Shown: positions 43,781 to 55,298, counted from the stretch's first letter. The stretch is 64,000 nt of DNA from Apiosordaria backusii (GCA_030549205.1 JAUKTV010000003.1:3224001-3288000), one strand, 5' to 3'. Made by a program: numbers and translations. Notes: generated by a model not told the origin, from the sequence alone.

Positions 43781-45173
43781 TTACAGAGCAACGCCCGGCA
43801 TCTGTTTGAGCCCTGTATAGAAAATAACAGTCAGCAAATGTCAAGGTTGAACGGAGCCAGGGGCGAAGCTTCTTTGATGTTTGGGCTCGCATTTTTAAGT
43901 GGAGGCGTAGGTGGAAGGAGTGAGAAAGTAAGGTAACAAATGGTGGCACAAGAGGCCAAGGTGTTGATCAGTGCTCAGGAGTTGGTAAGAGCAGGCAAGG
44001 GGGAATCACAACCGATAATAATGGAAAAAGGATCGACGTACAGCCTGAAAAGTCCTCTTTGACAAAGTCACGAACTGTGCACTTATTCTGCTGTGCAATG
44101 GTCTGAGTCTTGAGCATCGGTGCACTAACATAGGTGTGTGCATCCATGGCCCGCTGGAGGGAGTCGCCTTCCCAGCCAAAGACGTAGTCAGCATGGTTAG
44201 AGAAACCCGTGCCATCTCCGCTAGACCAAAAGAATGGCTGGCTGCCATCTTCAGGCCAGTCTGCCTTGTTATTGAATGCACGTGTGTCCCACACTGTCTC
44301 GAGAAGAATCTGGGGCAGTCTGACGGGATGAGAGGCTGGGCATCTGCCACCCGACTCAAAGGTACCTGTCTCGGGATAGGCAACATGATCTCGGTGGTTC
44401 GGCGAGTCGAGGTTGACACCGTCCCAGCAAGTCGGGAAACGGTGATTCGCCATAATCCCACCGCGGCAGGGAGTCGGCGGGAAGCTGATATACTCGGGCG
44501 CGCGGCTGGCTTGGCTCTCCATGCAAGTGAATGTAAGCTGGCGCCAGTCTCTGGCTTGATCTCGGGTGCTGTATGCTGGGTCGCCGACAAGCATGCGGAA
44601 GCCTGGTTTGAAGGCCGTGACTTTAGACTTCTGCGCTGTGTCAAAAAGGGCGTCGCTCATGTAGTAGACAACCTACGGGACGCAAGCATAATGGTTAACA
44701 AGAGTTCTTTGCGATGGGGCACGATGCCAGTTTCTTGATCGGAGTACACGTACCATGCCCCCGTTGGTGCCTTCCATGCCGTTCTGGGCGATTTGAGGGA
44801 CTCTCTTGAAAGTGCCATTCCTGGCTCGGAAAAACATGACTGCCGTCCAGTAGTTGGAGAAGTCTTCGGTGAACTGACAGGTCGTGCATGTTGAGAGTTT
44901 GGGAAGATCAAACCCGTCCTTTGGGTCCATGGAGACATTGAAAGAGTTCTATCCATATTGCGTGTCAGCACCACCGTGACGGATTGCGCTTTCACTTCCC
45001 AACTCGGCCATACATACCCCTCCTATAATCTGATGGAGATGGGGCGACGGGCTCTGGCCAGGATTCACCAAGGGATCAAGCCTCTGAACCGTCAGCTGAG
45101 AGCACCCAAATCGAAGCAGAGCATGGGTGGGCGTCAGCAGCCCAGAGGCTGCGAGAAGGGCATTCCACTTCAT
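43781..45173 (-). CDS. Secreted DUF1996 protein (second copy)
   Basis: Four exons: 45173-45018, 44948-44754, 44672-44042 and 43812-43781; introns of 69, 81 and 229 bp. The last intron is long for this genome but has a GTACGT donor, a GCTGAC branch and an ATACAG acceptor, and the ten-codon last exon gives the family-typical GWLKQMPG ending. The product has 337 residues. After a signal peptide (MKWNALLAASGLLTPTHA) come RFGCSQLTVQRLDPLVNPGQ, PHLHQIIGG and NSFNVSM, then TCTTCQFTEDFSNYWTAVMFF, MANHRFPTCWDG and GTFESGGRCPASHPVRLPQ, the standard DUF1996 reading. Secreted; function unknown. Confidence 0.88.
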
Positions 45174-45989
45174 GGTTACTATTGCAGGTCCGTTTTCAGC
45201 GATGGGCACGCGGAATACTGATGACAGGAACAGGGCGGAGCGGAAACGAAGACTGAAAGGGTTGTGAAAGGACTGGGGATAAATATGGCACCAACTTTCA
45301 ACCAACAGTTCTGATAAGTGACTGCCGAGTCGTCAAAAAAGACTACTGACAAAATCCTACCCGCTTGCTGGGGATGGGAACCGCCAGACATGTCGTTTAG
45401 TAGATTAACACTATATTTCGGCTCGTGAACCGAGCGATATTGGCTTTTGATGACGGGTAATATCCCAGGCGCATCCCAAGCACGGGAGTTGTTTGACCGG
45501 GTTGAGAGAACAAGGAAGTGGTCATGTGTGACTGGCGAGTGGCAAAATGGCAGAAGTCAACCTCTCTGCGGTGTCTCTAATTGTGAGGATCCCGTAACGA
45601 CGGTTATTGTACCGATTCACATCCTGGCCATCCCTTGCTGATAATCACTTTCCAGATTGACCCCGCGTCGACAGCTACGAGCTCCTGGTTGGTTAACAAG
45701 TCCGCCTGCTATATGCACGGCTGTATTCCCATTCGACAGGAAAACTGCCGACTGGGTATAATCAGAAACCATGCAACGGACTCGTTGCCGATGTACTCGC
45801 GTTGTTATTAAAATATACCCACCCGATTTGACACATGAAGCATGGGTGGACACAAAGGACAGCCTATATCTCGTTGTCTTGCTCAAGCGACTTCAAATTG
45901 TGAAGCGTTTACTTTTTCGCAAATCCTGACGTCTGCCTCTTTCTTAGTCTATCTTCATTAGCCTGAGGGCATAAGGAAATCGATACACG
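45174..45989. other. Divergent intergenic space, nothing recognised
   Basis: 816 bases between the DUF1996 gene and the small secreted protein gene. Confidence 0.6.
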
Positions 45990-46325
45990 ATGAAGCTCTC
46001 TCTCGGCCTCCTCACTCTTTGGGCTTCCATGTCGCTAGGCCAGTCCATGCAGGAATGCACCCGGGAGCTGGCTCGGACAGACGAATGCGCCGATGTTATC
46101 AACCCTAATGCTTGTTACAACATGTACCGGTTCAACAGCGCGCGAACGCTCTCATGTATTGAGGGCAAGGACGACGCCGAAAGAAAGAGAAAGGTAATTC
46201 TCACAGCCACCCCTCAAATGGAAAAGTCTGTACCTAGGATTGACCTCCTATGTTAGGCATGCATGTGTTGCACCTGTGTTGGGACAGTCATGTGCAACTG
46301 GCTCCGGACCAACCGCTATTGCTGA
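45990..46325 (+). CDS. Small secreted cysteine-rich protein, 90 residues
   Basis: Two exons (45990-46193 and 46257-46325) with a 63 bp intron (GTAATT...TAG). Without splicing the frame would lose the last cysteines. A signal peptide (MKLSLGLLTLWASMSLG) precedes about 73 mature residues with ten cysteines, five of them in the C-terminal exon (ACMCCTCVG...MC...YC), where the last residue is Cys. It is the layout of fungal effectors, hydrophobin-like or antimicrobial proteins, but the pattern is not that of hydrophobins. No family recognised. Confidence 0.75.
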
Positions 46326-46442
46326 GGAGGTAATCGAGCTCTGGGAAAGGGCTCTGGGAAAGGAAAAACTCGGATGTATCTGGAATTAGTCTTTCATTGT
46401 TCGGCACGAATTGTATTCAAATACGTATACCCAAGCAAATAC

Positions 46443-47150
46443 TCAGCTGCTCAAGGCAGGCAACTCTCGCACCCATGCCCCCTCATGCTCGACCCAGTCG
46501 GCCAGCCACTTGGCCAAGATCGCCCTGTTCAGTTTCCCTGTCCAAAGTCTGCTGACCGGACCGGCATGAGCCTCTCCTTTTTCTCGGTCAACTTTCCAGG
46601 CCGTCTCATCACTGCCTCCCAGAAGCATAGGCAACCTGAAAACCGTCCAATCGATCCCCTTCTCCTCGTTGAAAACCTTGCCAATTCCCAGCATGGTATT
46701 ATACGCGGCTGGGAACATCCAGCTCACGCCGAAACGCATGATCCACCTCAGAAACACGGAAGTATCATCCTCGGCGTAGATGGAGATGGTTCCCATCGCA
46801 GCAATGCGCTTAACCCCATGCTCCTTCATCAGGGGCAATATATGCTCTTCGTAGAATCCCGGATAGGGAAGGGGCACGCGAGACGACATGGTCTTTTGAT
46901 CTGGGCCCATGAGCGATATCACAGCGCTACACTGGGCCATCACTGGACCAAGCGCGCTGTCATCGTCAACTTGACCATGCACAATTCGGAGGTTGTTGGG
47001 GTTCGAAGAAACGAGGTCTGCCGGGATTTTGGAGGCGGACGCTGGGCGCACGAAAGCGACAACGCGTTTGTTGCGGTACAGAAGCTCGCGGAGGAGGCAG
47101 ATGCCTGAGGGGCCGGTCGAACCCAAGACAAGAATTGGCCTTCCCGACAT
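46443..47150 (-). CDS. NAD(P)-binding atypical SDR (NmrA-like)
   Basis: A single exon of 235 residues from ATG at 47150. GSTGPSG near residue 10 matches the GxxGxxG-type nucleotide motif of atypical SDRs. VVAFVRPASA is the second strand, VHGQVDDDSAL the acidic contact, CSAVISLMGP the third strand, and WTVFRLPMLLGG is conserved late in the fold. The catalytic YxxxK is not clearly kept, as in NmrA-type regulators that sense NADP. It converges on the 90-residue gene, 117 bases apart. Function unknown. Confidence 0.8.
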   Translation of the reverse strand: MSGRPILVLGSTGPSGICLLRELLYRNKRVVAFVRPASASKIPADLVSSNPNNLRIVHGQVDDDSALGPVMAQCSAVISLMGPDQKTMSSRVPLPYPGFYEEHILPLMKEHGVKRIAAMGTISIYAEDDTSVFLRWIMRFGVSWMFPAAYNTMLGIGKVFNEEKGIDWTVFRLPMLLGGSDETAWKVDREKGEAHAGPVSRLWTGKLNRAILAKWLADWVEHEGAWVRELPALSS

Positions 47151-47570
47151 TGTATTGATATTATCGTGGGCTCCGTGATTATCTGCAGGTATTGGCAAGA
47201 TAATGGTGTGGAACTTAAGGACCCACGCCCCACGGGATTTCACTTTTTCTCCAATCCGTGGGCCTTCTCTACAACCCGGGCCAATGATGTCCAACTTAGC
47301 CATAGCGTTCATGCTCAGTGACCAGGCTAATCCCCGTGTTACCCTTTGAGGGATCCGCCATAATGTCCATCTTACATTCTAGAGACCTGTGTGTGAGCCA
47401 GTCCACGTTTCTGTCCGTCTGAAAACACCGAATATCACATACTTGATTTTCTTTAGCTATGTCTGGACCGGCCCCGCTGTCCAATCAAACTCTTTTCCAC
47501 CCGAATTCTGTCTTCAGGCTTGAACGTTGTACACTTGCGTTTCGAGGCTATGGTCACCAGTAATACGCCT
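47151..47570. other. Intergenic, nothing recognised
   Basis: 420 bases between two minus-strand genes. Confidence 0.6.
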
Positions 47571-48151
47571 TCATTGAATCCAGCGGTCCACCATGTACCC
47601 TGTGACAAATGCAAAGACACCTTTGTGCAGCAAATCCACGACTTGTTCGCTCACCGGCCATGTCCAAGGCGGAGCCCCAACTCCCGTCCAGTTTTCCAGT
47701 GTCTGATCGATCAACAATCTCACGCCCATGAACATGAAGTCGGTGAACGGCCCCCTCATACCAAAGGAGTAGCTCGCAATTGCTCTGACAACAGCGGCTA
47801 CTGCCCCTTGGCCATAGTGCATCGCCATGTTCAGGCGCCATAGCTGTTGATCAGTCCGAGGGCTTACCCCTATCAAACTAGCTAGAGTCTTGGCCGGGAC
47901 GTAAGAACTAGGGCGACCGGTGAAGAACTGTTCGATTTTCTCGCCGACGGTCATGCTGCCACAAATTATTAGCATTGCAACAAATACTAAAAAGCAATGA
48001 GAGAGACACACGCAGCAACTCCTAGAAAGCCAGCTGAGAGGCCGCACACAATCACTGTACCCCAAGGCATCATAGGCCGAGGGCGAACGGGGTCGGTTGT
48101 CCGGCGAAGGCTTGGGCCGAGCAAGATGTCGTTCTGGGATTTGGGGTCCAT
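47571..48151 (-). CDS. Small fungal membrane protein, function unknown
   Basis: Two exons: 48151-48012 and 47955-47571; a 56 bp intron (GTGTGT...CAG, branch GCTAAT) gives 174 residues. It starts MDPKSQNDILLGPSLRR and has a membrane helix at about 30-50 (WGTVIVCGLSAGFLGVAAM). More hydrophobic stretches follow: MRGPFTDFMFMGVRLLIDQTLE and VDLLHKGVFAFVTGY. Similar proteins are known to me as unnamed ascomycete genes with a conserved TGVGAPPWTWP motif, present here. No enzymatic motif. Confidence 0.75.
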
Positions 48152-48879
48152 GATAGGTAAGGTAGGTGACTTGGCTGACAAGAGACACGGAGGCTGTCGG
48201 TTGGGAAGATTGCGAGAATTCGTTAAGAATTCTGTGATTTCTTCATGAGGTTTGATACCAGATGAAATGCTGGGCGATTTTGGTAGGTAGTTGACTCGAT
48301 GTGGCTTCTGACGTCACCACTTACTCATCATCCTCATCGCTGCAAGCTAATTAAGTAAGTCGGTCCTCAACTTGACGTGCCATACAAAACATGACTGGGC
48401 GAAAGAATCACCGGGATGGCTCTTCAAAGACTGAACTGATACTCCAGCATTTGCGCCAATCTGAAAGCTCTATTCCAGGCTCACACTCTGTCGCACGACT
48501 TTGTCTTCCATGGTTCCTTGGCAACCTCGCTTGTGCTTTCAAAGTCCGAGCATTCGGACTTGAATAGAAAGCCTTGACCTAACCCAACTTTTACCCCTGC
48601 ATGTTTGATCAGCCTGGAATCACTGGCGATGTTGGGAAGCGCTGAGGAAAACAACCGCCCCCAGTCTGACAGGCACCCTGACTGCGCCGCATCTTGGCAC
48701 TCACAGCCGGCTGGCACAGCCAGCTAATTCCAATGCATGTTTCGAGCAGCAGCAAGCACGTCTCGCCTCGAGTCGCGTCTGTCGACTGGAGCAATCTTTC
48801 CCTTTCCTCCCAATCTTCCAGATTTTTTACAGAGTGAGATTACGGATCTCGGACCACAAAATCCTTGAGCGACCGAAAA
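48152..48879. other. Intergenic, nothing recognised
   Basis: Divergent promoter space of 728 bases. Confidence 0.6.
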
Positions 48880-49869
48880 ATGCGAACGCCCTTCGCATTC
48901 GCGCTTCTCGCTGTTCGAGTCGCCGGCCAGAACGGTAACAATGGTGTATGGTTCATCTACCCGACCGAGGGCCACACGTATCAGCACATGGACACGGTCA
49001 ACGTCACCTACGAAAGTCCATTTCCAACCCCGACACTATTCGGCTGGTGCGATGGGGGGAAGACGAATTTTTATGATCAGCGGGCGCCAGGATACAACGC
49101 TTCGGTTGCTGTTGTGCTAAACTTTACCTCTGGCACACCATGTTGGTTCAACTTGAGGCCAGGGAGGGTTGCTGGCTTTGGCGCCAATAGCCCAGCTTTC
49201 AACCTCATCGGAGTCGAGCGGCCTTCTGGTGGCGTCGTTCATGGACCCGACACGTCTGATCCAGCCGCGTCGTCATCGCTGGTATCGAGCGCAGCATCGG
49301 CAACAGCGGCACCCACGGCGAGCCAGGTACACCATGAGGAGAACGTTAGTTCCGACGGGCAGCATGAAACCACGCCAGCAGTACGCGCGGATACACAACA
49401 ACAATCAGACGGGAAATTCCGCGGCGATGGCGGTGGTTTAGGCGGCGGACAGTCGGCAGGAATCGCTATCGGCGCCATCATCGGCGTCCTCATCGTCGCA
49501 GCCGGACTATTCTTTTGGTGGAAGAAAAGGGCCCGGAAGGCAGGCCAGAAAGAGCAAACGGACCAACACAAGGGCGCCGATCACAAGCACCATTGCCAAC
49601 ATCACAGCGGCCAGTCTCAGTGGCAACATCAACCGAGAACAGCCACTTCATGGGATGGGAGCTCTACCTATGTGCAGAGTTATGAACACAACAGCGCAGG
49701 TGCATGTGTTTGTCCGGCACATGGACAAGCCCCAACCAAAGTGCCGGCACATGGACAAGCCCCGACCAAAATATGGCCGGTAGAAATGAGCAGCACGAAT
49801 ACACCATCGGAAATCTCAACATCAGATCCTGTTTGGGTGGGGAGACCTAAAATTGAGTTGCCGGCTTGA
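48880..49869 (+). CDS. Single-pass cell-surface protein with short repeats
   Basis: A single exon of 329 residues starting at the ATG at 48880. A signal peptide (MRTPFAFALLAVRVAGQ) is followed by an ectodomain with WFIYPTEGHTYQHMDTVNVTYESP, CDGGKTNF, CWFNLRPG, then a Ser/Ala-rich stalk. A membrane helix is at about 190-212 (IAIGAIIGVLIVAAGLFFWW) followed by basic KKRARK, then a His/Gln-rich cytoplasmic tail. A 30 bp direct repeat encodes PAHGQAPTK twice (49714-49773). It is a fungal surface protein of unknown role. Confidence 0.78.
   Translation: MRTPFAFALLAVRVAGQNGNNGVWFIYPTEGHTYQHMDTVNVTYESPFPTPTLFGWCDGGKTNFYDQRAPGYNASVAVVLNFTSGTPCWFNLRPGRVAGFGANSPAFNLIGVERPSGGVVHGPDTSDPAASSSLVSSAASATAAPTASQVHHEENVSSDGQHETTPAVRADTQQQSDGKFRGDGGGLGGGQSAGIAIGAIIGVLIVAAGLFFWWKKRARKAGQKEQTDQHKGADHKHHCQHHSGQSQWQHQPRTATSWDGSSTYVQSYEHNSAGACVCPAHGQAPTKVPAHGQAPTKIWPVEMSSTNTPSEISTSDPVWVGRPKIELPA
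49714..49773 (+). repeat. Two 30 bp in-frame tandem copies
   Basis: CCGGCACATGGACAAGCCCC begins both copies; the second differs by a few bases near its end. It encodes two PAHGQAPTK units and could vary in copy number between strains. Confidence 0.85.
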
Positions 49870-50115
49870 AAGCGTTCATAATGTACATACCTTCGATACC
49901 TACCTGGTATTCATTGCAATTTAGAGTACATCACTATCTTGGGCAGAGATGTTGTTCAGTGGAAGCCTGGAGTTCGTGAGCCCCATTTAACTGTGTGGAT
50001 TCATCAACGGCCAACGTGGGGAAAAGTTTTCAAGAGATGGGTACAAGGGGGCTTAGCATAAATATTAGGGGCACACTTTCCCAGAATCGCGCTGCTGGTA
50101 ATTTCTGACATTAAC

Positions 50116-51663
50116 ATGGCTCATACCGAACGGCATTGGCCGTATCATCGCCTCAAGACAATGATTGGACGCAGTTTCAGGAAGCTCAACCTGGGGCGAC
50201 ATCGTCCGTCTTGGCCAGGTTTCCTCCAACACAGGTCCATGTCTGGTGGGAACAACGAAATGTGAGCAAGAATGCGCAAATCGTACGTATCTGACAAAAA
50301 GGGTCCATGAAGAAGTTTATCAGATGTCCACTTTTCCGACTTTTGAAGACCAGAAAAGAATTGATTGGAGGCAACACAACGATGCCATCAGCCTCGAAAG
50401 TCAGTCATGTCATTGGAGCGCGGGGCTCACTGCCCTCTACATCATGTGTCTTCTAATACCATGGGTTTACACGTGCCGCACCAACAACGGCCCAGTCTGG
50501 GATCTCGCAACCAAAACCATGGACGGAGCTTCCTCTGGGGGTTGAGTCCATCAATGTGGACATGGACCACATGGTCGGCTACGACAAAGCAATCAAGACA
50601 ATGGATACCATCACCGCCATCGTCGCCATTCCGGTCGTATACGCCGTTGTACAACGCGCTGCGAGTGTTGGGTCACATTCCAAGTGTAACCTGTGGGACA
50701 ACGCCGCTCTATCATGGTTGGCGGTCATCCTCATCATCATCAGTACGTTACCAGTGCGTTGTCCAATCGCCGAAACATCATAAAACACCAGCGAGGAACG
50801 GCAAATGATATTTGGACTGATTTGTCATGCTTTAGCTCTGACTCTTCCCCCCCATCTGGAGTCCTGGGCAGATCAGACATGAGAAGACATACCATTGCAC
50901 GGCAACCACAACGAGGGGGTACTTTGAGCTGCCCAACTATTTCAACGAAGAGAGAGCTGGCCCGCTGTTGAACATATTCCCTGATCCTGTCAATCTGGGA
51001 GGGCACTACGTTGATGTCAGGTGAGTCCATTTCAATCTTCACGCACACGTTTCACCTGGCACTAACGTCATATCAGCCCGAGCCGTGACGTGCCTCTCGG
51101 CAGCCCTGACTTTGTCCAAAACTTCACCACCGACCCTTTCTTGCCCCTTCAACCCAGCCAACCTTGAGACATCGCCCCCGGGCCGCTCATGATCTCGGCA
51201 CAAGCCCTGTTTGGCAATCTGACCTGGTTCCACACCCTGACACAGGCTTTTGTCAATAACACGGCCGGTAACACGTCACTCCCGCGACTTGACGCTCTCG
51301 AAACTCTTCAGACAGTGTGCTTGGAAAACAACTTGCCCTTGGCACGTTTCTCCGTCTTTCCTCCAGCCGAGCTGCTCATTTCTGACCGTCGCACGTCCAA
51401 AGAGTGCCAGACAGGAGGACAGAACCACAGAGCAACAAGCGACATCCAAGTTGGAGAACATGATGAATGACTTTCTTTCCTTGTTCGAAAGAGGGCCCAA
51501 CACGACGTTGTGGGCGGCAATGATACTAGCCAACGAAGCCGTCTTGCAGGCCGCAACCCAGGATATCACGCTGGCGCGCAGGGTATTTGTCGGTTTGGGG
51601 CGGGGGATGTCGAACGAGCCTGTCTTGACCCCAGGGGGAAAGTGTGAGGCGGTAAGGTGTTGA
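50116..51663 (+). pseudogene. Decayed large fungal membrane-protein gene
   Basis: Coding texture runs across all three frames. One frame reads HWSAGLTALYIMCLLIPWVY and VWDLATKT; after about 50518 a shifted frame continues TELPLGVESINVDMDHMVGY and ITAIVAIPVVYAVVQRA. A third frame reads YFELPNYFNEERAGPLLNIF, then after an apparent intron PSRDVPLGSPDFVQNF, then a stop. Further on, MISAQALFGNLTWFHTL and NMMNDFLSLFERGPNTTLW are in yet other frames. No intron explains the shift at 50518, which looks like a one-base insertion. Two or more disruptions plus a stop make a pseudogene the best reading. Its living relatives, from memory, are multi-pass fungal proteins of unknown function. Confidence 0.6.
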
Positions 51664-52789
51664 TGTGCACGGGCCATATCGAAGATGAAATTAGCATCAA
51701 TGACTTGAACAAAGACACAAGAGCCCAATTCCCCCTGTTCCATTCCAGGCTTCTGACTGAGTTGATGGACTGTCAGTTTTCCCGGCATGATTCAGGCTTG
51801 TCTTGGCTTTGACAGGAGCGAATGGCGCGCTGCTACGCTTCAGTTCCGGTTTTATGGTATCTCGGATGGCGTGATAGTCGGCTATGCAGTTGTGAATATC
51901 ATCCCCCACGTCGTCAATAGCCCCCCACAAAATAGCAGCGGTTTGTACGGATTTAAGCCGGAGCAACAACCCCTGCAAAATGGTGTCACTTTCTTGTCTT
52001 TGACGCGACTTGACAGCTGCCCATAGCCAACCCCAACCCTCCCCCGTTTCCTCCGCTGTTGTTGTCGCTGAAAGAAAGCACGCCATTATCTTGGCCTCTT
52101 ACCACCTTGCTGTCAGCAATAATAGTCTCAGCAATTTGACCATGCTAACGACATGCTTACTACTTCAGCCATAGTGTTTCTATCTGTTGCGAGTACGGGA
52201 CGGGATGCTGATAGGGGCCAGACTTGCCCTTGCAACACCAAGCCATCATGAACGACATCATGAGATATGCACTTTGCCGCAGCATGTCTCTCTGCAAAGT
52301 CTGGAAACGCGGGGCGGCTCTCGATGCTACGTTTGTCGGGACCTATATCCCGGATCTGGGGCAAGATTCCAGCGGCAACTGCATCCCACGGCAATTCTTA
52401 GGAACGGAGCAGACCCCAGTGGCTGGTCTGGAGGCCAGCAGCTCCTACAAGGCGCAATGCAACCTGCGCATATCACACAATGCCATACACGTGCAATATT
52501 GCGCCATTGATAACAGCTCGAACATGGGCAGACTGCCCTATCCTAACCATGGCGCAAGACTTCTTGGTGTTGACAACATTGACAGACACTGTAACCCTGG
52601 CGAGTAAGAGGCCAGGAACACTGACGTCTTGGTCGAGGGTTACCCTCACTCTATATAAACCTCTCCCACATGTTACATCCGCGGAGATGCAAATTGTGTC
52701 TCGGACGGTGCCTACCTAAGCAGCACGAGGTCAAACCCAGCACATCTTTCATCTTGGTTTCCAGCCTGCCGGGACTCTGCATTGCTGAC
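51664..52789. other. Intergenic, with uncertain open frames
   Basis: Two unsupported frames are present: minus 51697-52086 (129 residues) and plus 52224-52607 (127 residues). Neither shows a domain or splice support. A TATA-like CTATATAAAC at about 52651 lies 130 bases before the MFS start codon. Confidence 0.5.
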
Positions 52790-54594
52790 ATGGCCTCCAC
52801 CAACCACGATTCCAAGAACCACAAGCATCCCAAGGAGGTGGCTTCTACCTCGCCAGAGATCTTCACCGACGAGAAGAGGAAGACGGACACTGGGCTTAGC
52901 GCCTCCGACTCTGGTTCCTTCTCACAAGAGTCATTTGTCGATGCGGATGGCTATGGCTCAACTACCGAACACATCTTTTCGGATCCAGCCGTGGCTGACC
53001 ACTGGCGCAACACCTACGAAAAAGTGAATTATGAGAACCGCCATCGCTTTGACCCCAGCTTTACCTGGTCTGCCGAGGAGGAGCGGAAGCTAGTCAGAAA
53101 GATCGACCGGAGAATTATGCTCTGGTACGTACCTACCTACCCTACCTACCAACGGCCTCGCCCGGATGTTCGGCTGGTCCGAAATAGAATATCTCTTACT
53201 AACGAATTGCACGTACTTGCAGGGCTTGGATCATGTTTTGTGGTCTAGACTTGCATCGTCGAAACATCAACCGAGCCATCACGGATGACATGCTGGTCGA
53301 AATTGGCATGGATACCAACGACTTCAATTATGGTCAAACCCTGTTCTTGGCATCCTTCCTCTTTGCCGAACTTCCATCGGGTCTTATCAGCAAGAGAGTC
53401 GGCGCCGATCGATGGATTCCTTTTCTCATCTGCAGTTGGTCCATTGTGGCTGGTTCCCAGGCGTTCCTGAAAAGCAAGGCCGGCTTCTACGTCATCAAGG
53501 TTCTTCTCGGCTTGCTGATGGGCGGTTTTATCCCCGACATTGTGCTGTGGCTCACCTACTTTTTCAAGTCCAACGAACTGCCAACCCGTTTGGCTTGGTT
53601 CTGGACTGCCCTCAGCACGGTCAACATTGTCGGTTCCCTCCTCGCCGCCGGCATCCTCAAGATGCGAGGCATCGGGGGGTGGAGTGGTTGGCAGTGGCTT
53701 TTCCTCCTCGAAGGCATCTTTACGCTCATCATCGGCACCTTTTCATGGGTTCTCATGCCTCCAGGACCCTGCCAGACCCGGAATTGGTTCCGTGGTAAGG
53801 ACGGCTGGTTTTCGGACCGGGAAGAGTCGATTATCGTAAATCGGCTGCTGCGCGATGACCCTTCCAAGGGTGACATGAACAATCGTCAGGGTGTTGGTCT
53901 TTTGCTCCTCTGGAAGACCATCAAGGACTGGGAGATGTGGCCGCTGTATCTCATTGGTTTGACCACTTATATCCCCCCCTCCCCTCTCAACACCTACATG
54001 TCTTTTATCCTTCGGCAAATGGGCTTCGGTGTCTTCGAAGCCAACCTGATGGCTATTCCCGCCCAGTTCCTGTTTGCCGTTAACTTGCTCATCATCACAT
54101 GGGTGTCCAAGCGGTTCAAAGAGAGATCCATTGTCTCCTCCATCAGCAATATCTGGATGTTTCCTTTTTTCGTGGCCTTGGTCGCTTATCCAAATGCTGC
54201 CCCATGGGCTCGCTATGGAATCATGACCGGCCTTCTGTCCTACCCTTATTGCCATGCCATTCTCGTCGGCTGGAACGCACGGAACAGCAACGCTGTTCGG
54301 ACGAGAGCTGTGTCGGCTGCGCTTTACAACATGTTTGTCCAGAGCGGCAATATCCTCGCCAGCAACATTTACAGAGACGAAGATAGGCCCTTTTACGTTC
54401 GCGGAAATAGGATCTTGCTTGGTGTTGTCTGCTACAACATTGTGCAGTTCTATTTTGTCAAGGCCTTTTACATCTGGAGGAACAAGCTCAGGGATGCCAA
54501 GTGGAATGAACTCACTCCGGAGCAGCAAGAGGACTACGTGCTCAACAGCAAAGACGAGGGCCTGAAGAGACTGGACTTCCGGTTTGCCCACTGA
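52790..54594 (+). CDS. MFS transporter, allantoate permease/anion:cation symporter type
   Basis: Two exons (52790-53124 and 53223-54594) with a 98 bp intron carrying a CCTACC-rich tract, an ACTAACG branch and a CAG acceptor; 568 residues. A long cytoplasmic N-terminus (about 1-110, Ser- and Lys-rich) leads into RRIMLWAWIMFCGLDLHRRNINRA. Twelve membrane helices are expected. Family motifs are GQTLFLASFLFAELPSGL, RVGADRWIP and GLLMGGFIPDIVLWLTYFF, and in the second half NIWMFPFFVALVAYP and WNARNSNAVRTRAVSAAL. It imports organic anions, vitamins or nitrogen compounds at the plasma membrane. The exact substrate is unclear. Confidence 0.9.
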
Positions 54595-55298
54595 TTGTCA
54601 CGTACAGTGACGGGGAAACGTGCCGAGAAAGTTGCACAAGGTGGACTTGTCAGTGCTACTTGCGGCGGCAACCTGGTTCTAGCAGGGCATATCTGATTCA
54701 GTTGGGTAGGAGCACGGAGTTAAATGATACCAGAGGTAGCAAAAGTGATTTCTGCGCTCATTGTAACGCTTTTTGTCTTTTCACACTCGGCTTGCTTGTG
54801 TGAATCACTGCCACCCTAACCCTAGCCCCAGCCCCTGGATCAGACCAACCAATAGACGTGTTTCATTTCACCTGATCTTAGTTCCACGTGTCAAAGATTA
54901 ACACGTCGAAAAGGGTCATTGGTGTCATGTCGTTGTCTGTTTGGCTCATTTTGGCCTAATTGATGAGGTTAAAACAGACTTTCTTGAGCCAACACCATGG
55001 TGGGCAAGACGACAATGTTCCAGGACGACCCTTGCAGTTTCGAGTTAGCGTGTCTCAGTCACCCCACACGGTGACCCAGCCAACGGGCCGAGATTCGGTG
55101 GCAGTGTGGATCGATGCGGCACACCGCTCTTCCCTGTCAACCTCAATTTTGACTCCTCCTTTGACGTTGCCAAACCCTAGGTATGCGGTACCTCGTGACT
55201 GGGGACCCCCTCCGTTCTTGCTTTCTGTGATCCCGACAGTCCCTGACTTGGCACAGCCCATCTGTCCTTGACAACCAGACCGCGGGAGTACAGTCGAG
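54595..55298. other. Intergenic, nothing recognised
   Basis: 704 bases between two plus-strand genes. Confidence 0.6.

Noticed and set aside
46374..47108. Long plus-strand frame of 244 residues
   Set aside because: Exact antisense of the NAD(P)-binding gene at 46443-47150; no domain or signal of its own.
46994..47125. GGTTCGA-like motifs resembling tRNA B boxes
   Set aside because: They lie inside the coding sequence of the NAD(P)-binding gene and show no tRNA fold.
53743..54591. 282-residue minus-strand frame
   Set aside because: Antisense shadow of the MFS transporter, His/Pro/Gly-rich and unlike any family.
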